Assembly (NCBI RefSeq): GCF_900541605.1
Contig: NZ_UQKJ01000072.1
Coordinates: 1 to 9,851, forward strand
DNA: 9,851 nt
Direction: 5' to 3'
Origin: an uncultured Dialister sp.
GTDB taxonomy: Bacteria; Bacillota; Negativicutes; Veillonellales; Dialisteraceae
Shown piece after piece: positions 6,427-9,851 of the stretch. The translations under genes were made by a program, and so were the position numbers. Each line of letters begins with the position of its first letter. Within the stretch, counting starts at the first letter, position 1. The notes under the pieces are model-generated. The model was not told the origin of the DNA and made no database searches. It worked only from the letters and a program-made list of their open reading frames with translations.

Positions 6427-6569
6427 GCGCCGCAGGCTGGTCCGCTTAAGGCTCAAAGCCCCGCCCGTTCGCACGCACTTAGCCACACCAACGCCGTCGG
6501 CAGCGGCTGATGCACCTTATGCCCCTGGTGCGAAGCACCCACAACCCGGTCGGACCAGCGAAGCGGCGC
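6427..6569. repeat. GC-rich, strongly self-complementary intergenic element
   Basis: The roughly 230 bases between the DpnI operon and the preceding terminator hold no gene but are much richer in GC than their surroundings. GCGCCGC-AG-GCTGGTCCG (6427-6444) is complementary to CGGACCAGC-GAA-GCGGCGC (6551-6569): 16 pairs interrupted by a small internal loop, enclosing 106 bases. Inside is the perfect hairpin GGTGC-GAA-GCACC (6527-6539). GCGAAGC, a sequence known to form an unusually stable mini-hairpin, occurs twice (6530-6536 and 6558-6564). It could be a structured RNA on either strand or an intergenic palindromic repeat. Confidence 0.55.
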
Positions 6570-6625
6570 CCGACCCACCACCTTTAGCCCCATTCAGATG
6601 AATGGAATCCTCCCCATATCGTATG

Positions 6626-6657
6626 AAAAACCCCGAAGAGATCACTCTCTCGGGGTT
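6626..6657 (-). terminator. Rho-independent terminator of the ADP-ribosylglycohydrolase-family gene
   Basis: AACCCCGA-A-GAGA (6629-6641) pairs with TCTCTCGGGGTT (6646-6657) with one bulged A, giving a 12-bp stem. The minus-strand transcript leaves it with TTTTT (6630-6626). It starts 5 bases beyond the stop codon. Confidence 0.9.
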
Positions 6658-6661
6658 CTTC

Positions 6662-7735
6662 TTATTTCACCACTCTCTGGGGATGGTACTTATTGTACAC
6701 ATAGAAAAGCTTATCGGCCATGAAGGAAATGACGCCATTCCCTTCCAGAATATCCGCCCAGTATTCCGGCATGAAAGACGTGCCGAAGCGGACGCCTTCA
6801 ATGGCTCCGGTGATGGCACTGGTGGTGGTACTCTTTCCGGCATGGTTGGCGGATACGATGAGCGCATCCAGGGGATCATCCACAGCCAGGGCGCAGTATA
6901 CGGCGATGGCCAGGGCCTCTTCTGCGGAATGGCCGCTGCCCAGGGAAGAAATACTGTCGATGTGGTCCCAGGTTCCCGTCTTTCCGGCGGGATGGTTATT
7001 GGCCTGTTCCTCCGCCGCTCCCAGGAGGGAGAGGATGGGGTCGGTCTTATGCATTTTTCCCAAGAGTGTCTCCGCCCGTTCCAGTGCCTTCGGAAGGGTC
7101 AGACCATAGGCGAGGCAGGCAATGATGGCTGCCAGGCCGCCGGCAGCGTAATAGGCCACCGGATTCGAATGGGACAGGGCCGCCGCCTTTACGGCTTCAT
7201 CAAAAGCCATTTTGCTGTCTCCTGCGAAGAGGAGCCCCAGGGGAATAGCTCTTGCCAGGGCCGCGCTGCCCTTACTGTCATTGACTTTGACCTTGGTGGA
7301 TCCCCGGCTGTCCTTAGAAAAGGCACCCAGCAGTCCTTCTTCCGGATTTCTCCGGGCATGCATGAACTTTTCCCGTAACAGGCAGAATTCCCTCTCATGG
7401 GGCTGCCGTCTCATCCAGGTCCGCTGTCCCCGCCGGGGTTCCTCCCCGGTCTGGCTGTAGTACCAGCGCATATAGCCCCGGTAAATCCCATCGACCAGAT
7501 CCAACTTTTTGGCATCAGCCCACAGAATTCCATCAATCGTAGCCAGTATCATCTGTGTATCATCAGAAATGGGTGCTTTTTTTCCATTCTTGGAATCCCG
7601 TACCAGCGTTCTGAGTCCAAAAGGTCCAAATCTGTGCTGAATACGACCTACGGAGAAATTCTGCAGCGGATACCCCAATGCATCCCCACAGGCACTGCCG
7701 TACAGGGCGCCACGAAATTTATCTTTGTCCGCCAT
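6662..7735 (-). CDS. ADP-ribosylglycohydrolase-family protein with altered metal motif
   Basis: This 357-residue protein has the all-helical ARH/DraG fold motifs: FRGALYGSACGDALGYPLQ near the N-terminus, SDDTQM (57-62), SHSNPVAYYAAGG (188-200), SLGSGHSAEEALAIAVYCAL (263-282) and SANHAGKSTTTSAITGAIEG (295-314). Family enzymes remove ADP-ribose from proteins or from ADP-ribose adducts using two magnesium ions held by the SDDT and GGD(S/T)DT motifs. Here the second motif reads G300-K301-S302-T303-T304-T305, so both metal-binding aspartates are replaced by lysine and threonine, while the first motif is intact. It may be catalytically dead, bind a ligand only, or have changed chemistry. The start at 7735 is chosen because AGGAGG lies five bases upstream; an ATG at 7798 has no comparable site. 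It is a single-gene unit with its own -10 box, a long leader and a terminator. Confidence 0.88.
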   Translation of the reverse strand: MADKDKFRGALYGSACGDALGYPLQNFSVGRIQHRFGPFGLRTLVRDSKNGKKAPISDDTQMILATIDGILWADAKKLDLVDGIYRGYMRWYYSQTGEEPRRGQRTWMRRQPHEREFCLLREKFMHARRNPEEGLLGAFSKDSRGSTKVKVNDSKGSAALARAIPLGLLFAGDSKMAFDEAVKAAALSHSNPVAYYAAGGLAAIIACLAYGLTLPKALERAETLLGKMHKTDPILSLLGAAEEQANNHPAGKTGTWDHIDSISSLGSGHSAEEALAIAVYCALAVDDPLDALIVSANHAGKSTTTSAITGAIEGVRFGTSFMPEYWADILEGNGVISFMADKLFYVYNKYHPQRVVK

Positions 7736-7824
7736 ACTCTCCTCCTTTTCTTCAGTACCAGGTCCTTCCTGCTTGCCCATGGAAGATGTCCTTCCCATTT
7801 GTCCCTCTCCCCGTGGGAAAATAA

Positions 7825-7915
7825 AAGTTTCTGCAAATCCAAATACTTCACAGAAACTTCAATCACACAGTCAGGATGGCCTACTCCTGAATCTTATCCT
7901 TTTGTCTTTATTATA
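7825..7915 (-). promoter_or_regulatory. Promoter -10 box and hairpin-bearing leader of the ADP-ribosylglycohydrolase-family gene
   Basis: A perfect TATAAT lies at 7915-7910 on the minus strand, with a weak TTAATA 17 bases upstream. The resulting leader is about 170 bases. It contains a 6-bp hairpin, TCAGGA/TCCTGA (7890-7871). A perfect 9-bp stem, AAGTTTCTG/CAGAAACTT (7859-7825), has a 17-base loop and is followed by TTATTTT. The second hairpin resembles a weak, AT-rich terminator. I match it to no known riboswitch. Confidence 0.5.
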
Positions 7916-7976
7916 GCATAATTTCTTATGTTTATTAAACAATTCAGTGAAAAAAGTATGCAAGGTAACCATTGGC

Positions 7977-8002
7977 GTATATGCATTATGTATATGCATT
8001 AT
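7977..8002. repeat. 13-bp perfect tandem repeat
   Basis: GTATATGCATTAT occurs twice back to back (7977-7989, 7990-8002), each copy containing the palindrome ATGCAT. It lies between the end of the DUF1294 gene and the -10 box at 7910-7915 of the next gene. It may be a regulator site, a weak hairpin, or a slippage product. Confidence 0.6.
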
Positions 8003-8033
8003 GGAGAGTCCCCTCTTACTCACTTTCCCGTCT

Positions 8034-8300
8034 TCACCATACCAGAATCGCGAAAAGGGAAGCAGCGATTTCCAGAGTCCCTATGACCGGCACACCGTAA
8101 ACGAATTTCTTATGTCTCGTTTTATGATGGAAGTAATGCATGCCGAGGAAGGCCCCCAGGAAACCGCCGGCCAGGGCGGAAAGAAGAAGGGTCTTCTCGG
8201 AGATCCGCCAACGCCCATGAATGGCTTTCCACTTATCCAGCCCGAAGATGGCAAAGGCCAGGACGTTTATGAGGAAGAAATAAAGAAGAAATCCCTTCAT
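8034..8300 (-). CDS. DUF1294 family small membrane protein
   Basis: This 88-residue protein has the DUF1294 pattern: a first membrane segment (LLYFFLINVLAFAIFGLD), the basic loop KWKAIHGRWRISEKTLLL, a second segment (SALAGGFLGAFLGMHYF), the conserved HHKTRHKKFVYGVP, and a final hydrophobic stretch (VIGTLEIAASLFAILVW). Three membrane spans are likely. Family members are about this length and have no known function. The ATG begins three bases after the stop codon of the upstream 106-residue gene, with GGGG directly before it, so the two are probably translationally coupled. No terminator was recognised after it. Confidence 0.9.
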   Translation of the reverse strand: MKGFLLYFFLINVLAFAIFGLDKWKAIHGRWRISEKTLLLSALAGGFLGAFLGMHYFHHKTRHKKFVYGVPVIGTLEIAASLFAILVW

Positions 8301-8303
8301 CCC

Positions 8304-8624
8304 CTATTCCCCGCAGGTCATGAGATAGGTGGAGACTGCCCTGTCCAGGTCATCCAGAAAGTTTTTGTCCGGAGGCAGGCTGGCAATCATGGAAAGCTTA
8401 TCATTATTCGTCCGGTATACAAGGCACTTCACGATGCTGCACCAGACCCCGTGGATCTGCAGGAGCACCTCTCGATTTCCCGGCGCCGTCTCTGAAAGGC
8501 GCCGGATACTTTCGCAGAGATTTTTAAAGGCAAATGTATTGAACACTTCCCGGTCCTCCAGGTACCAGGTAAAGCTGCCATTGGCTTTTTTATAGTTATC
8601 GTACAATACCAGTTTAGATTCCAT
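8304..8624 (-). CDS. Uncharacterised 106-residue protein
   Basis: I do not recognise this protein. It appears soluble and mixed alpha/beta, beginning MESKLVLYDNYKKANGSFTW, with a helical stretch (FAFKNLCESIRRLSETA), a hydrophobic strand or helix with two cysteines (VWCSIVKCLVY), and a C-terminal helix (FLDDLDRAVSTYLMTC). No signal peptide is seen. The start at 8624 is supported by AGGAGG seven bases upstream (8632-8637). An in-frame upstream extension would read through the heptamer repeat (IPHSSFL units) and is not credible. It is followed after three bases by the DUF1294 gene, with which it forms a pair. The repeat element directly upstream may carry its promoter. Confidence 0.72.
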   Translation of the reverse strand: MESKLVLYDNYKKANGSFTWYLEDREVFNTFAFKNLCESIRRLSETAPGNREVLLQIHGVWCSIVKCLVYRTNNDKLSMIASLPPDKNFLDDLDRAVSTYLMTCGE

Positions 8625-8670
8625 AGAAAAACCTCCTGAATGAATGATGGGGAAACGGTGAGGAAAATCA

Positions 8671-8719
8671 GGAATAAGGAATGAGGAATGAGGAATGAGG
8701 AATGAGGAATGAGGAATGG
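8671..8719. repeat. Tandem heptamer array (GGAATGA)
   Basis: Seven consecutive 7-bp units fill 8671-8719: GGAATAA, five exact GGAATGA, then GGAATGG. Inverted, partly degenerate units (CCATTCC, TAATTCC, TCATTCC, TAATTAA) follow at 8910-8937. The array lies 47 bases upstream of the 106-residue gene's start. Confidence 0.9.
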
Positions 8720-8930
8720 TGGTGCGGCGCAGTAAAATAGAAAGCGCCGCAAAATATTTATTTTTCTCATCAAATTCATGGACCTGCACAGGTAAGGATT
8801 TACACCGCCATTATTTTTAATTTCCGACTAATAGTGCATATGTACTGTCTCTCAGATTGAGGGTATATATCTAAAATTTACGGCGCTATATAATTTGTGC
8901 GCCGTACCACCATTCCTAATTCCTCATTCC
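8699..8930. mobile_element. MITE-like inverted-repeat element with terminal hairpins
   Basis: Bases 8699-8730 and 8899-8930 are inverted copies matching at 30 of 32 positions. Each end also folds on itself: GCGGCGC (8724-8730) with GCGCCGC (8744-8750), and ACGGCGC (8880-8886) with GCGCCGT (8899-8905). The AT-rich interior has no gene and contains the palindrome ACCTG-CA-CAGGT (8782-8793). The outermost parts of the repeats are heptamer units. It has the look of a non-autonomous transposable or palindromic repeat; no transposase is present and target-site duplication could not be defined. Confidence 0.55.
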
Positions 8931-8979
8931 TAATTAATCTCCGAATTACGAAAATAAGACAGCCATTCCTTTACCCCAA

Positions 8980-9660
8980 TTACCTTTCTCCCAACGAAAA
9001 CCATTTCACCGTTTCTTTCTTCTTATTTTCTCCGCAGAAATAAGCGGTGCCTTTCATTTTCTTATAGGCTTTGCTGGTGATATCGGCTGTTTCCCCGTTT
9101 GCCACAGGCGGGTAGAGACCATCTGCCGGCACCAGCTTCCGGACCGCCCCCTGGCCGTTTTCATCGATGGTTCCAAAGTAAATCGGAAGAAGACCGGCCC
9201 CCGCTTTCTTTCCTCTTTCCGGGATAAACAGTGTCCCCGGGAAGCCCATGATTTCCTGGCCCACCATCCATCCTTCCTCCGAGGGCCGGAGGATCAGGAG
9301 CATGGGACTGCCATCCTTATCGGTATCCGGCCCGGAAAGGAGGACCAGGGCTTCTTCCTTTCCATCGCCATCCAGGTCCACGAGGCTGCAGGTATAGGAC
9401 ATGTCGCTGCTATCCATGGTGGAATCGGCAAAGTAAGAAATGAGGGCGCTCCGGATGTCCGGATTTTCTTCCTGCAGGGAAGACTGCCGTTTCACCTTCT
9501 TCGGTATCCACCCTTCCCCGGCTGTCGGAGCAGGGAGGGCCGCCGTTTCCACCACTTTCCCGTCCTTTTCCACGGTTACCGTAGAAATATCCTCCGCCTC
9601 CCCGCAGAGAGACAGGAACAGCAGCAGTCCCGCCGCCATGATTTTATATAGATAGGTCAT
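8980..9660 (-). CDS. Secreted protein with DxDxDG calcium-loop (VCBS/FG-GAP-like) motif
   Basis: This 226-residue protein starts with a signal peptide (MTYLYKIMAAGLLLFLSLCG). The sequence LSLC before GEAED is only a poor lipobox, so export by signal peptidase I is likelier than lipoprotein anchoring, though not certain. The mature part carries CSLVDLDGDGKEEALVLLSG (91-110), the DxDxDG calcium-binding loop seen in FG-GAP/VCBS and dockerin-type repeats, followed by DTDKDGSPMLLIL (112-124). These repeats commonly occur in exported proteins reporting cell-surface or ligand binding; the function here is unknown. The ATG at 9660 has GGAGG five bases upstream, and an internal ATG at 9639 does not. 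A -10 box lies just upstream, and the gene appears monocistronic. Confidence 0.82.
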   Translation of the reverse strand: MTYLYKIMAAGLLLFLSLCGEAEDISTVTVEKDGKVVETAALPAPTAGEGWIPKKVKRQSSLQEENPDIRSALISYFADSTMDSSDMSYTCSLVDLDGDGKEEALVLLSGPDTDKDGSPMLLILRPSEEGWMVGQEIMGFPGTLFIPERGKKAGAGLLPIYFGTIDENGQGAVRKLVPADGLYPPVANGETADITSKAYKKMKGTAYFCGENKKKETVKWFSLGER

Positions 9661-9691
9661 TCATTCCTCCGAAAAGATGGTTCTTTTCTTT

Positions 9692-9715
9692 ATTATACCC
9701 CATGAAAGGGGCATA
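9692..9715 (-). promoter_or_regulatory. Promoter -10 box overlapped by an 8-6-8 inverted repeat
   Basis: The minus strand has TATAAT at 9697-9692, 31 bases before the secreted-protein start. TATACCCC (9694-9701) and GGGGCATA (9708-9715) form an inverted repeat with 7 of 8 pairs and a 6-base centre, overlapping the -10. The -35 is weak. The arrangement suits a repressor site, but no regulator is identified. Confidence 0.45.
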
Positions 9716-9801
9716 TGGAGCAGCGAGCGTCTTCGGCGGAGGCGAATAAAAAAGTAGGTGGACCGGGTCAGGAGCCAGGAGTGGTGGGAATTCAAATGAA
9801 C

Positions 9802-9851
9802 TGGCCCCCTTGTCAAGGACACAATTAAAAGTGTAGTTCGGACCCCATAGG
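9802..9851. mobile_element. Possible end of an IS3/IS150-type insertion sequence
   Basis: The stretch beginning TGGCCCCCTTGTCAAGGACA at 9802 resembles, from memory, the terminal inverted repeats of IS150-group elements in Bacillota, which often start TGGnCCCCTTGTCAAGGAC. Only the last 50 bases of the window are covered, so neither transposase nor the opposite end can be seen. The 80 bases before it (9720-9800) hold no gene and no structure I can name. Confidence 0.35.

Noticed and set aside
6602..7378. A 258-codon plus-strand open frame opposite the ADP-ribosylglycohydrolase-family gene
   Set aside because: It crosses the terminator hairpin at its start, has no ribosome site, and mirrors a recognised family on the other strand.
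8625..8789. N-terminal extension of the 106-residue protein to 8789
   Set aside because: The added residues are a translation of the heptamer array (IPHSSFL units), and the strong AGGAGG site fits the start at 8624.
8671..8937. A CRISPR array
   Set aside because: The units are 7 bp, directly adjacent and without spacers, and no cas gene is present.

Overview
The window looks like chromosomal accessory DNA from a Gram-positive-type (Bacillota) gut or oral bacterium of roughly 50% GC. Ribosome sites are strong and AGGAGG-like, and -10 boxes are frequent and near-consensus. Gene content (NSS symporter, DHA2 efflux pump with MarR, DpnI/DpnD, DUF1294) and the tandem GGAATGA heptamers suggest a Negativicutes relative such as Dialister or Megasphaera; that assignment is tentative. 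All eleven genes I can support, one of them broken, lie on the minus strand, so the natural reading order is from high to low coordinates.

Layout in reading order. Positions 9851-9661: a possible insertion-sequence end and the promoter of a secreted protein. 9660-8980: secreted protein with a DxDxDG calcium-loop motif. 8979-8625: about 355 bases without a gene, mostly an inverted-repeat element (30/32 matching ends) fused to tandem heptamers. 8624-8034: a coupled pair, a 106-residue unknown and a DUF1294 membrane protein. 7735-6662: an ADP-ribosylglycohydrolase-family protein whose C-terminal metal motif has lost both aspartates, with a long leader and a good terminator. 6600-6380: a GC-rich, gene-free, highly foldable element. 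6271-4151: the defence island: an unknown 236-residue protein, DpnD, a DpnI-type endonuclease that cuts methylated GATC, and a DJ-1/PfpI gene with its middle deleted. 3938-1884: a MarR regulator followed by a DHA2 efflux pump. 1615-260: an NSS-family Na+-dependent amino-acid transporter with a terminator. 213-1: gene-free DNA with a 9-bp inverted repeat.

The most interesting part is the DpnI island. The unknown gene and dpnD are closely packed. dpnC has its own consensus promoter at the very end of dpnD. Just upstream of the dpnC ribosome site lies a perfect 7-bp complement of that site, which would be present only in read-through mRNA and not in mRNA from dpnC's own promoter. The leader of the whole operon holds three GATC sites within 16 bp, two of them in a perfect palindrome, although GATC is otherwise sparse here. 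These suggest that the enzyme's expression is tightly controlled and perhaps tied to the methylation state of its own target; this is inference. The other genes form independent units: a drug-responsive regulator/pump pair, a nutrient transporter, and scattered envelope or housekeeping proteins.
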